Notes: generated by a model not told the origin, from the letters alone. A DNA stretch of 12,986 bases from Ruminococcaceae bacterium UBA5450 (GCA_002424295.1 DIQY01000033.1:6258-19243), one strand, 5' to 3'; counted from the stretch's first letter, positions 1 through 7,106 are shown. A program made the numbers and translations.

Positions 1-1023
1 AGTCTCTTGCATGTTTCCACCCAAGATCTGCTGCAAAGGGGTTCCACTCGAATACAGCCCTAAGTTTCGTGTTCCATTTTTATCGTACAAAGTTACTTGT
101 CCAGAAGGGGAAAAATGCAAGGAACAGGTATCAGGAGAAAATGCCTGATCGATCGTAATCATATCCATAGAAAACTCTACCGGGATGATAGGATAATCCT
201 GATAAAAGCGCGTTTTTCTGATATAGCTCCAAACTTCTTTTCTTTCTTCTTTGCTGCAGCTCTCTTCTGCGGCCCAAAAAGCCATAGCAGCCCCAGAAGA
301 AGAAATTTCTTTTAGCCATGCGCCTGTCTCAACTTCTGAAACCTGATCACTTGAATATAGACGGTACGCTCCCACTAACATTTTATTTTCCACTAAATAT
401 TTAGCTGTTTCGATGGAATCCGGACAATCTCCGCACACAAAGATCATCAGATTGTGCATTTGTCCAAATCTTTCCTGTGCTTCCTTCCCTTTTTGAGGTC
501 CTATAAAAATTAAAAAAGCACAATCCGGCTCCGATTCAACTAATTGAGAGATTTCTTCTAAATGTTCATCACAGCTGAAAAAGAAATACGTATAGGCTCC
601 CCATGTCTTTCCCTGTTCAATAATCTCATAGCTTTGCTCAATCGGAAAAGAGGTATCCCCTTCTTCCATGCAGAAACACATCGACCATGGTACATGAAAT
701 CCATATTTCTCTTCTGCTTGGCGCATCTTTTTAGAGCCATTGGCACAGCCATTATAACCTAGATTCATTCCGAATGTAAGCAGTGTTTCGTGGTCTACGT
801 AATATACTAAATTCTTTACCAAAAGATAATAAGCACTGTCTTCGTTTTCTAACATAGACTGTACAATTTGAAAAAAATTTTTCTGAAATTCTCCTTTAGA
901 AAATCCATGCGCGATTTCTACCAAATTACGAATGGTACGTTCCGGATCTTTTTCTAAATCATTCAGTGCTTTTCTAACTGTAGTCTCAACGATCATGCGC
1001 AGTACTCCCTTAGACTGCCTCAT
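1..1023 (-). CDS. Unrecognised cysteine-containing protein, partial (C-terminus beyond left edge)
   Basis: An open frame of 341 codons runs from an ATG at 1023 to base 1 with no stop, so the C-terminus lies outside the window. The protein begins MRQSKGVLRMIVE, is soluble-looking with no signal peptide or clear membrane segment, and has charged helices at residues 10-60. It then has an FGMNLGYNGC stretch (Cys93), a CFC pair (Cys116, Cys118), and a CGDC motif (Cys197, Cys200). The last part (HFSPSGQVTLYD) looks like a beta-rich segment. I have a weak memory of similar clostridial proteins labelled radical SAM or 4Fe-4S, but no CxxxCxxC motif is visible here, so function is left open. Two starts are possible: ATG 1023 (AAGGGAGG, 10-base gap) and ATG 996 (AAGGGAG, 8-base gap). 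I chose the longer. It follows the yitT-like gene on the same strand after 133 bases. Confidence 0.75.
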   Translation of the reverse strand, partial: MRQSKGVLRMIVETTVRKALNDLEKDPERTIRNLVEIAHGFSKGEFQKNFFQIVQSMLENEDSAYYLLVKNLVYYVDHETLLTFGMNLGYNGCANGSKKMRQAEEKYGFHVPWSMCFCMEEGDTSFPIEQSYEIIEQGKTWGAYTYFFFSCDEHLEEISQLVESEPDCAFLIFIGPQKGKEAQERFGQMHNLMIFVCGDCPDSIETAKYLVENKMLVGAYRLYSSDQVSEVETGAWLKEISSSGAAMAFWAAEESCSKEERKEVWSYIRKTRFYQDYPIIPVEFSMDMITIDQAFSPDTCSLHFSPSGQVTLYDKNGTRNLGLYSSGTPLQQILGGNMQET

Positions 1024-1156
1024 CGGGATCCCGCCTCCCTTATATCTGCCCGTTCTCATCAAACTAAAAACGACTATTTCTATCATACGTTTTTATCCAG
1101 TATGAAGAAAGAGACAATTTTTTTATTTTGTCCAAAAAACATCTTTAAAATAAAAA

Positions 1157-2134
1157 TTACTGTTCATTTTTTGGACTATCAGCTGACTCTTGCTTTGATT
1201 TTTGTTTTTCTCTTCTTTTTTTATGAGAATTCAAAAGTTCCGGGAGTGTTTTATCTTCTTTTTTTGGAATATAAAATCCCTCTCCGTTAATTTGTCCAAC
1301 ATCTCCAATAATCATAAACGCATTTTTATCCAATTCCCGAACGATATCCGTCACCTTATAAACTTCCGTCCGGCTTACCGCACATAAAAGAGTCATCTGC
1401 TCTTGTTCACTGTATGCTCCACGAGAATGGATCTCAGTAACTCCCCGGTTTAATTCATGTAAAACTCTTTTGGCAATCTCGTCACTTCTTTGGGATATAA
1501 TAAAGATCAGTTTGCCCGCACGCCCGTCACTGCCATAAAGCAATGCATCAATTACACGGGTAGAAACAAAGACGGCAATTGCCGCATAGAGTGCACTTTC
1601 AAGGCTCTGATAAACAATCGCAGAAACCAAGATAACCACACCGTCTATCGCCATCATCAAATTGCCGATGCTCAGATGGCGAAAATGGCGGGCTAAAAGC
1701 TTTGCAATCATATCCGTACCGCCGGTTGTACCGCCTCGCCCTAAAACAAGGGAAAGTGAAATTCCCTCCAATACTCCTCCATAAATTGCTGCGAGAAGCG
1801 GATTTCCATAATAAGGCGGTATGACAAATCCAATTAAGTCAATCGCAATAGACGAGCACAGGGTTGCAAAAATTGTTCTGGAAACCAACTTATAGCCAAT
1901 TTCAAAAATGCCCCAGATAAAAACAGGCAAATTAAGCAACATGATCATCGCGCCTATCGGCGAGCCAAATATATAATTAAGCATCGTAGAAACACCAGTC
2001 AATCCACCGGGAGCGATCTGGTTCGGTGCTGTAAAGACACGTACGCTGATTGAATAAATAATGCCGCTCAATATAAAAAAGATTATATTTTTTAAAGTAG
2101 TCAGCAATTTCTCAGTATGTTCCGAACGGCTCAT
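1157..2134 (-). CDS. YitT family membrane protein with C-terminal DUF2179 domain
   Basis: The 325-residue protein has the architecture of the YitT family: an N-terminal multi-pass membrane region (residues about 15-200, about five hydrophobic segments) and a soluble C-terminal DUF2179 domain (about 215-290). Diagnostic motifs are NQIAPGGLTGVS after the first membrane segment and GRGGTTGGTDMIA near residue 132. The DUF2179 part reads from KLIFIISQRSDEIAKRVL to GDVGQINGEGF. The tail beyond residue 295 is rich in Lys, Glu and Ser. The ATG at 2134 is preceded by AAAGGAGGAGA at good spacing, so the start is secure. The family is widespread in Firmicutes, sits in the cytoplasmic membrane and has no established substrate; a transport role is only guessed. 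It lies 61 bases downstream of the LysR-type gene with no terminator between, so co-transcription is likely. Confidence 0.92.
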   Translation of the reverse strand: MSRSEHTEKLLTTLKNIIFFILSGIIYSISVRVFTAPNQIAPGGLTGVSTMLNYIFGSPIGAMIMLLNLPVFIWGIFEIGYKLVSRTIFATLCSSIAIDLIGFVIPPYYGNPLLAAIYGGVLEGISLSLVLGRGGTTGGTDMIAKLLARHFRHLSIGNLMMAIDGVVILVSAIVYQSLESALYAAIAVFVSTRVIDALLYGSDGRAGKLIFIISQRSDEIAKRVLHELNRGVTEIHSRGAYSEQEQMTLLCAVSRTEVYKVTDIVRELDKNAFMIIGDVGQINGEGFYIPKKEDKTLPELLNSHKKRREKQKSKQESADSPKNEQ

Positions 2135-2195
2135 TCTAATCTCCTCCTTTGAAAAAGTCTCTTTACAAGGATTTCCCTACTTTCCTAAAAAAATC

Positions 2196-3092
2196 CTATG
2201 GCTTTTTATTTTTATGGTTCAAGGCTATTTGAAAAAAAGATTCATAGCACCCAGAAAAAGTATTATCTTTTTCCCAAAGAAATGTAAAATCATGTGCAAT
2301 AGAAAAATCTTTAATCGGAATCTTTTTTAGGGTTCCCCTTTGCAGTTCTTCTTCAACCGCCCGTTCAAATAAAAAGGTAATCCCACAGCCTCGTTCCGTT
2401 AGATGTTTTAAAGCATCTAAATTATTAATTTCCATTTGAAAATGGAAATCTGATATCTGAAGATTTCGGCGCTGCAAACATCTCTCTAAAAGTTTTCGGC
2501 TGCCAGAACCCTGCTCTCTCAACAAAAGACGTTCTCCCAAAAAATCTTCCAAATAGCAAAAAGAACAATGCAAAGGATAATCGGCTGCACAAACTCCGAT
2601 AAAAGGTTCTCTGCTATAAACTCTTGTTTCATATTCATTCTGAGGAACAAACCCTTCCACAAAAGCGAAATTAATTTCCTGCGCATCAAGTTTTTTTAAT
2701 AATTCCTGTGTATCCGCTATAACCAGTCGAATTTGCATAGATGGGTTATCCCGCAAGAAATCCGCAATGATATCAGGGAGCAGATAGATTCCAATCGTCA
2801 AAGTTGCCCCAATTACAATATGTTCTTCGTTTTTTGCCATTCGCTGAAGAGTCATACGCAGCATAGAATCATGATGTCTCATGGTCAATGCAACAGAACG
2901 AACGGCTTGTCCAGCAGGTGTTAAAACCCATTTTTTGTCTTTTAAATCAAACAATTTCATTCCATACTCTTGTTCCAGAGTATGAATGTGATAGGAAACC
3001 GCTGGCTGGGTAATATTCAATTTCTGTGCCGCTTTTGTGTAATTCATAAATTCGCAGACTGTCAAAAAAGTCTCTATTCGAATATCCAGCAT
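2196..3092 (-). CDS. LysR-family transcriptional regulator
   Basis: The 298-residue length is typical of LysR-type regulators. Residues 1-60 form the winged helix-turn-helix, with the recognition region TKAAQKLNITQPAVSYHIHTL and the usual wing ending in LTPAG. A linker helix follows to about residue 88, then the two-lobed effector-binding domain from about 92 to 295 (starting IVIGATLTIGIYLLPDI). The N-terminus is of the type seen in clostridial CysL/YeiE-like regulators, but the effector cannot be read from sequence. The start at 3092 has AGGAGG seven bases upstream. A palindrome overlapping the predicted -35 box suggests autoregulation. The YitT-family gene directly downstream on the same strand is the most likely co-transcribed partner. 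The upstream neighbour is a tRNA, not the divergently transcribed target often found beside LysR genes. Confidence 0.93.
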   Translation of the reverse strand: MLDIRIETFLTVCEFMNYTKAAQKLNITQPAVSYHIHTLEQEYGMKLFDLKDKKWVLTPAGQAVRSVALTMRHHDSMLRMTLQRMAKNEEHIVIGATLTIGIYLLPDIIADFLRDNPSMQIRLVIADTQELLKKLDAQEINFAFVEGFVPQNEYETRVYSREPFIGVCAADYPLHCSFCYLEDFLGERLLLREQGSGSRKLLERCLQRRNLQISDFHFQMEINNLDALKHLTERGCGITFLFERAVEEELQRGTLKKIPIKDFSIAHDFTFLWEKDNTFSGCYESFFQIALNHKNKKP

Positions 3093-3110
3093 TTTAGCGC
3101 CTCCTATTAC

Positions 3111-3139
3111 TATATAAATTGTGTTTATAGTCCTATAAA
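3111..3139 (-). promoter_or_regulatory. Predicted sigma-A promoter of the LysR-family gene
   Basis: On the minus strand TTTATA (3134-3139) and TATATA (3111-3116) are separated by exactly 17 bases, and transcription would begin a few bases upstream of the AGGAGG site. The -35 box is a weak match to TTGACA, fitting a regulated promoter. The region is very AT-rich, so chance matches are possible. Confidence 0.45.
3124..3139. promoter_or_regulatory. Perfect palindrome, candidate LysR operator
   Basis: TTTATAG-TC-CTATAAA is a perfect 7+7 inverted repeat with a 2-base centre, about 39 bases upstream of the LysR start codon and covering its predicted -35 box. A near-copy lies at 3186-3201: ATAGTCCTATAAATATTT (3127-3144) becomes ATAGTCTATAATATTT after two single-base losses. 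Placement next to a LysR gene suggests an autoregulatory operator, but AT-rich composition makes some palindromy expected. Confidence 0.4.
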
Positions 3140-3210
3140 TATTTGTTATTTTATTTTTATATAAAAAAGTGATAAACTAAATCTAATAGTCTATAATATT
3201 TCATGATGAC

Positions 3211-3254
3211 AAAAAACCGCATAGAAGCCACCTAAGCGACCTTCCATGCGGTTT
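3211..3254 (-). terminator. Intrinsic terminator of the tRNA-Thr transcript
   Basis: Seven bases after the tRNA 3' end, the minus strand reads AAACCGCAT pairing with ATGCGGTTT (3246-3254 with 3214-3222). The stem extends inward through a GGAAG/CTTC segment, and it is followed by six U residues. This fits a rho-independent terminator for a single-gene tRNA transcript. Confidence 0.85.
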
Positions 3255-3260
3255 CAAGTT

Positions 3261-3336
3261 TGGAGCTACTGATCGGACTCGAACCGATGACCTGCTGATT
3301 ACGAATCAGCTACTCTACCAACTGAGCCACAGTAGC
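3261..3336 (-). tRNA. tRNA-Thr (anticodon CGT)
   Basis: The 76-base cloverleaf on the minus strand has acceptor arms GCTACTG (3330-3336) and CAGTAGC (3265-3271), discriminator base U and a gene-encoded CCA (3261-3263). The D arm contains GCTCAGTTGGTAGAGTAGC. The anticodon stem GCTGA/TCAGC encloses loop TTCGTAA, giving anticodon CGT, which reads the threonine codon ACG. The T arm is ATCGG-TTCGAGT-CCGAT. It stands alone with its own promoter upstream and terminator downstream. Confidence 0.97.
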
Positions 3337-3353
3337 ATGCATAAGACTAAATT

Positions 3354-3382
3354 AGTATAGCGGAATTTTCGCCCTTCGTCAA
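3354..3382 (-). promoter_or_regulatory. Sigma-A promoter of tRNA-Thr
   Basis: On the minus strand TTGACG (3377-3382) and TATACT (3354-3359) are separated by exactly 17 bases. Both boxes are five-of-six matches to consensus. Transcription would start about ten bases before the mature tRNA 5' end at 3336. Confidence 0.85.
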
Positions 3383-3443
3383 GTCCCTTCCTATCAGAAA
3401 AGATTCGTCTGGCTGAATTCCTTCTAAAGAAAGGGGAATTATA

Positions 3444-3854
3444 TTGCCCACCAACCACTATCTCAATTATTTTTCTTTGACTCTGCGCCAACTTCGCCGC
3501 GAAAACGGCTTTACGCAGGAACAAATGGCGCGCGTCTTAGAAATAGACCGGAGCACTTATACTTATTATGAGACCGGAAAAACTTCGCCCAGCATTCATA
3601 TGCTGAATCAGATTTCGCGAATTTTAAATGTTCCGCTGTCAGCATTCCTGGACTCTGAGTCCATTCCTTCACAGGTAGCAGATTCCGGAAGTCAGAAACC
3701 ATTTGCAAAAGAAGAAATCAAAAAAATAACGGAACTTTCGTCTGAAGAAAGAGAGCTCATCGCACTGTATCGGATTTCTTCTGCAAAGCAGCAAAAAGAA
3801 ATTTTAAAGGTCGCACAATCTTCATCAAATTTCTCTTCAAAAAAGAAAAGTTAA
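3444..3854 (+). CDS. Cro/C1-type (XRE) HTH transcriptional regulator
   Basis: The 136-residue protein has a Cro/C1 helix-turn-helix at about residues 8-68. The core reads LRQLRRENGFTQEQMARVLE, then IDRSTYTYYETGKTSPSI and LNVPLSAFL, which are the canonical family features. The remaining 65 residues are polar and charged, with a predicted helix SSEERELIALYRISSAKQQKEIL that resembles dimerisation tails of small XRE regulators. There is no catalytic or ligand domain, so what it senses is unknown. The start codon is TTG, chosen because AAAGGGG lies seven bases upstream and the HTH begins immediately after. The next gene (DUF4364) follows after about 70 bases on the same strand. Divergent from the tRNA gene, with 107 bases between them. 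Confidence 0.88.
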   Translation: MPTNHYLNYFSLTLRQLRRENGFTQEQMARVLEIDRSTYTYYETGKTSPSIHMLNQISRILNVPLSAFLDSESIPSQVADSGSQKPFAKEEIKKITELSSEERELIALYRISSAKQQKEILKVAQSSSNFSSKKKS

Positions 3855-3867
3855 CTTCTCATTTTCG

Positions 3868-3897
3868 TTGCGTATTTCCTTGTCTTTGTGCTAAAAT
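3868..3897 (+). promoter_or_regulatory. Candidate promoter upstream of the DUF4364 gene
   Basis: TTGCGT (3868-3873) and TAAAAT (3892-3897) are spaced by 18 bases, just after the stop of the HTH gene and before the DUF4364 ribosome site. If active, the transcript leader would be very short, about 20 bases. The gene may also be read through from upstream because no terminator separates the two. Confidence 0.45.
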
Positions 3898-3923
3898 AGA
3901 AATGGAACGGGGGGATGAGCCCA

Positions 3924-4499
3924 ATGCCTTATGATGCCTTTACGGCCGGGATAGAACCCGGCGGACTGAGAAGTCAGGAAGAAATTCGAATTCTTTTATG
4001 CTACTTGCTAACTTCGGTCAATTCTCCACTTTCTCAGCAGGAAATATTAGAAAGCCTTCAAGGGGCCGGGCTTGCAAATTATTTTGAACTGAATGACGCT
4101 CTGTCCGGTCTGACTGAAAAAGGGATTCTGCTCTGTGATAAAGCCGGAAATTATTCTGCAGGGCCTTCTGCAGTCGGCATTGCACGTCAGCTCGATACTG
4201 CTTTACCTGCAGCAGTACGGGAAAAAGCAGTGGCCGCTGCTACAGAACTTTTAGCATTTGCCCGCAATGAACGAGAAAATAAAGTGGAAGTTCACAAGCT
4301 CGAAAAAGGGTATGAGGTTTGCTGCCATATTTCAGGTGGAACTTCCGACTTGATGAGTTTTACCCTGCTTCTTGCTGATCACCGACAAGCCGAAATGGTG
4401 AAGCGAAATTTTCACCGCTCTCCAGAACGAGTATATCGCATGCTTCTGGCACTCGTTTCCGGTGATACAGATTTAGCTGCTGACTTATTGAAAAAATAA
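3924..4499 (+). CDS. DUF4364 family protein
   Basis: The protein fits DUF4364, a family found in Clostridia whose N-terminal half resembles a winged helix-turn-helix. Here residues about 18-70 (EEIRILLCYLLTSVNSPLSQ, then ILESLQGAGLANYFELNDAL and LTEKGIL) form the wHTH-like part. About 75-105 hold the typical GNYSAGPSAVGIARQLDTALP segment, and the C-terminal half is an alpha/beta domain ending in a helical RVYRMLLALVSGDTDLAADLL. No catalytic motif is visible, and the molecular role of the family is not established; DNA binding is an inference. An ATG at 3915 is in frame, but the GGGGG ribosome site directly abuts it, whereas ATG 3924 sits nine bases away, so I use 3924 (191 residues). It is followed by a strong terminator and converges on bofA. 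Confidence 0.82.
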   Translation: MPYDAFTAGIEPGGLRSQEEIRILLCYLLTSVNSPLSQQEILESLQGAGLANYFELNDALSGLTEKGILLCDKAGNYSAGPSAVGIARQLDTALPAAVREKAVAAATELLAFARNERENKVEVHKLEKGYEVCCHISGGTSDLMSFTLLLADHRQAEMVKRNFHRSPERVYRMLLALVSGDTDLAADLLKK

Positions 4500-4503
4500 A
4501 CAT

Positions 4504-4547
4504 AAAAAGGCACCCAAAGGATTTTACAATTCTTTGGGTGCCTTTTT
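4504..4547 (+). terminator. Strong intrinsic terminator after the DUF4364 gene, possibly bidirectional
   Basis: AAAAAGGCACCCAAAG (4504-4519) pairs perfectly with CTTTGGGTGCCTTTTT (4532-4547) around a 12-base loop, starting four bases after the stop codon and ending in a run of six T. On the minus strand the hairpin is also followed by five U residues, so it can stop the converging bofA transcript too. Confidence 0.93.
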
Positions 4548-4630
4548 TAACCCTCTCTCTTTCTATTTAGAGCGCAGACATCTGCTTTCACATTGTACAC
4601 TAGATAATCGTATGAAATTTTTCGCACGGT

Positions 4631-4888
4631 TTAAATTCCAAAGATCAGTTGTAACAACAATAAAGTAATGACACCCGGAAAACTTGCAAAAGCACTTACC
4701 CCGATTACAACTGGTGAAAGCGGGAGGGTCACCCCGGTCATCATTCCGGTTAGATTCACGACCGCCAGCGCAAGCATTCCCCAAATTGCATTGATAAACG
4801 CACGCAGCAAAGGCTTTTTTGCATTTCCCCATTCCAGCAGAAGTGCTGCCACTAGAATGGAACCAATCAAAGTCATTAAAAAAATCAA
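4631..4888 (-). CDS. bofA: BofA family pro-sigma-K processing inhibitor
   Basis: BofA is a small membrane protein that, in Bacillus, holds the SpoIVFB protease inactive in the mother-cell-derived membrane around the forespore and so delays pro-sigma-K processing. The C-terminal part matches the family: FINAIWGMLALAVVNLTGMM, the conserved Asn and Gly pattern, then LPLSPVVIGVSAFASFPGVI and a final hydrophobic segment. Two or three membrane segments are visible. An in-frame ATG at 4936 would add 16 polar residues (MSHTLHIYVKERGYGT) not usual for the family and has only a weak AAGAAAG adjacent to it. The TTG at 4888 has AAAGAGAGGGGG nine bases upstream and gives 85 residues plus stop, close to the Bacillus length (about 87). 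I use TTG, while noting ATG 4936 or 4876 remain possible. It lies downstream of rnr, separated by a terminator-like hairpin. Confidence 0.82.
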   Translation of the reverse strand: MIFLMTLIGSILVAALLLEWGNAKKPLLRAFINAIWGMLALAVVNLTGMMTGVTLPLSPVVIGVSAFASFPGVITLLLLQLIFGI

Positions 4889-4936
4889 TGTCCCATACCC
4901 CCTCTCTTTTACATAGATATGCAGGGTATGGGACAT
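4878..4936 (-). terminator. Terminator-like hairpin after rnr that overlaps the bofA start region
   Basis: On the minus strand ATGTCCCATACCC (4936-4924) pairs perfectly over 13 bases with GGGTATGGGACAT (4900-4888) around a 23-base loop, followed by TGA and seven T residues (4884-4878). It begins 25 bases after the rnr stop. The last three G of the AAAGAGAGGGGG site and the first base of the TTG start lie in the 3' arm. It could terminate rnr transcripts, attenuate bofA, or hide its ribosome site. Confidence 0.65.
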
Positions 4937-4961
4937 ACTTTCTTATTTTTTAAAAAAGAAA

Positions 4962-7076
4962 TCAAGCCGGAACAAAATCAATTCTTCCACTGGAAATATC
5001 TGCAGCAGCAGCTTTTACACGAATTGGATCTCCGATAGACAGCTTTTCATGTGTTGTCACATCCACTTGAGAAACCATTCCGTCAAATTCAAAATGTTTT
5101 CCCTCAAAGCTGATACTGGGAACAAAGCCTTCTACCGTATTGGGTAATTCCACAAAGATTCCCCTCATCGTGCAGCCACTGATAATTCCATCAAACTCTT
5201 CTCCGAGATGCTGCTTCATATATTCTGCAGCATAGCAGTCATCCGCGTCACGTTCGCTGGTCATGGCTTTAATTTCCATTCTACTGGACTGTTTGGCGGA
5301 AGCAGCCGCAAAATCGCTATATTTCTTTACGATCGTATCGTGGTCTTCTCCACTAAGAAAAGCCGTTAAAATGCGATGGATTGACGTATCCGGATAGCGG
5401 CGGATCGGTGAAGTAAAGTGGCAGTAATCTGCCAAAGCCAAGCCAAAATGTCCCAATGGAGAGACATCATATCTCGCTTTTGCCATTGTACGCAGCAGCT
5501 GATGGGAAACAATCTTTTCGGCCGGAGTCCCTTGGGCCTGTGCCATAATTGCTGCAAAATCTTTCGTTGTTACATCGCCTGTATGCTTCAGACTCTTTGC
5601 AGAAAGGCCTAAAGCTCCAACCAGTTCTGCCAAAGTATCAATTCGGTCAGGGTCCGGCTGCTCATGTACACGATATACAAACGGAAGCTTTTTTGCTTTT
5701 GCCAGCTTTGCCGCCGCCTGATTCGCAGCAATCATGAGCTGCTCAATCATTTTCTCAGAAGTGCCACTGTGGCGGGGCATGACATCAATACAAAGACCAT
5801 TTTCATCTAATACAAATTCAGACTCACTGGTATCTAAGTCAAAGTTGCCTGCACGCTTTGCACGCTCCCGCAAAATATCAGCAAGTTCCCGACCACATTC
5901 TAGGCTTTCTCTGACCGGCGCATATTTTTCTTTTAAAGCTTCATCAGCGGTTCCATCAAAAAGGGCATTGACCTCTGTATAAACGCCACGTACTTTACTG
6001 TCGATGACCGACTTGTGAAATTCATAATGAATCATTTCTCCTTCAGGGTTAATATCAATAACCGCCGAAAAAGTTAGTTTATCGGTTCCCGCATTCAGTG
6101 AGCAGACTCCGTTACTGATTTCTTCCGGCAGCATGGGAACCACCCGATCGGGCAAATAAACACTGGTCGCCCGCAGCGCCGCCTCTTTATCCAGAGCGGA
6201 GCCTTCGCGCACATAGTGGGAAACATCTGCAATATGCACGCCCAAACGATATCCTTCCGGAATTTTTACGCAGGAAATAGCATCGTCCAAATCTTTTGCA
6301 CTCGCGCTGTCAATCGTACAGATTGGCCAGTCACGAAAATCAGAACGCCCAGAAAGTTCTTCCGGTGTAATCTTTCGATTTTTCATGGCCAATGCTTCCA
6401 TTTTCACTTCTTCTGGGAAGGGAATTCGGACAGAATTCTGGTCTAAAATCGAATCTGCACAAATTTTTGCGCAATCCGCGCGGCCATATACCTTTGTAAC
6501 CTTTGCTATAAAGCGGGAAGAATGCGGCAGACGGCGAATAACACACTGCACCTTATCACCGATTTTCGCACCACAGTGAAAAAAGTCCTCAATGGGCACA
6601 TTAAAACGAATCGCCGCATCAGGATTGAGTTCCGCAGAGATTTCTCCCTGCACGATAGAACCGTTAACAATGGGTTCCGCCTTTTCCGTGATTTTCATCA
6701 CTTCGCAGCTAGACCCTTTTATGGACTGCTTGATATTTCCAAGTTCTACATGATCTCCCAAAAACGCATCATGCAGATCTTCCGCACGCAAAAACATATC
6801 GTCTCCGCCATCATCCGGGCGCGCAAAGGCAAAGCCTCTCGAAAGCGAGACAATCGTCGCCGGAATATTATGTTGCTCCTCTTGATGACGAAGCGACAAA
6901 ATATGGTTCCGGTTTACGCTGACTAAATCATCATGCCGAAGCTGATTCACTGCCTGATAAAAAATCTCGCTGTATTTTTCTGAGATTCCCATCTGCCGCA
7001 TCAGATCACGGGAAGCGATTCCTCCAGAAGTATCTTTTAGACACTTTAAAATTTCATTTTTAATATCATCGATCAT
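4962..7076 (-). CDS. rnr: Ribonuclease R (3'-5' exoribonuclease)
   Basis: RNase R degrades structured RNA processively from the 3' end and takes part in rRNA and tmRNA-linked quality control. Numbered from the chosen start, domains run: winged-helix-like N-terminus (about 1-62), cold-shock/OB domains (about 72-220), the RNB catalytic domain (about 240-570) and a C-terminal S1 domain (about 622-704). The metal-binding aspartates are all present in TIDSASAKDLDDAI (Asp256, 262, 264, 265), and the other RNB signature, HFTSPIRRYPD, is intact. There is no lysine-rich tail after S1, unlike Escherichia coli. The frame is open to an upstream ATG at 7124, but ATG 7076 (MIDDIKNEIL) has GGAGGA six bases upstream and starts the conserved domain, giving 704 residues. 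Upstream is secG with its own terminator; downstream is bofA. smpB, often next to rnr, is not in this window. Confidence 0.96.
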   Translation of the reverse strand: MIDDIKNEILKCLKDTSGGIASRDLMRQMGISEKYSEIFYQAVNQLRHDDLVSVNRNHILSLRHQEEQHNIPATIVSLSRGFAFARPDDGGDDMFLRAEDLHDAFLGDHVELGNIKQSIKGSSCEVMKITEKAEPIVNGSIVQGEISAELNPDAAIRFNVPIEDFFHCGAKIGDKVQCVIRRLPHSSRFIAKVTKVYGRADCAKICADSILDQNSVRIPFPEEVKMEALAMKNRKITPEELSGRSDFRDWPICTIDSASAKDLDDAISCVKIPEGYRLGVHIADVSHYVREGSALDKEAALRATSVYLPDRVVPMLPEEISNGVCSLNAGTDKLTFSAVIDINPEGEMIHYEFHKSVIDSKVRGVYTEVNALFDGTADEALKEKYAPVRESLECGRELADILRERAKRAGNFDLDTSESEFVLDENGLCIDVMPRHSGTSEKMIEQLMIAANQAAAKLAKAKKLPFVYRVHEQPDPDRIDTLAELVGALGLSAKSLKHTGDVTTKDFAAIMAQAQGTPAEKIVSHQLLRTMAKARYDVSPLGHFGLALADYCHFTSPIRRYPDTSIHRILTAFLSGEDHDTIVKKYSDFAAASAKQSSRMEIKAMTSERDADDCYAAEYMKQHLGEEFDGIISGCTMRGIFVELPNTVEGFVPSISFEGKHFEFDGMVSQVDVTTHEKLSIGDPIRVKAAAADISSGRIDFVPA

Positions 7077-7090
7077 ATTATTCCTCCAAG

Positions 7091-7106
7091 ACAGGATTTT
7101 TCCTGT
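7091..7106 (-). other. Small hairpin just upstream of the rnr ribosome site
   Basis: ACAGGA (7106-7101, minus) pairs with TCCTGT (7096-7091) around a 4-base A loop, immediately before the GGAGGA ribosome site of rnr. It is short and could be chance, but it lies in the leader where it could affect translation or RNA stability. Confidence 0.35.

Noticed and set aside
1024..1156. Terminator for the YitT-family gene or a promoter for the left-edge gene
   Set aside because: Only a 5-bp GACAA/TTGTC repeat and a lone TATGAT are present; neither has the partner elements needed for a call.
4563..4832. An 89-codon minus-strand open frame overlapping bofA
   Set aside because: It is an out-of-frame shadow; the BofA frame in the same interval has family motifs and a good ribosome site.
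4940..4962. AT-rich inverted repeat just after the rnr stop (TTTCTT...AAGAAA)
   Set aside because: It is almost pure A/T with interruptions, expected by chance in such sequence, and adds nothing beyond the adjacent GC-containing hairpin.
6522..6926. A 134-codon plus-strand open frame opposite rnr
   Set aside because: It is fully antisense to the conserved cold-shock region of RNase R, and its protein has low-complexity basic composition with no recognisable motif.
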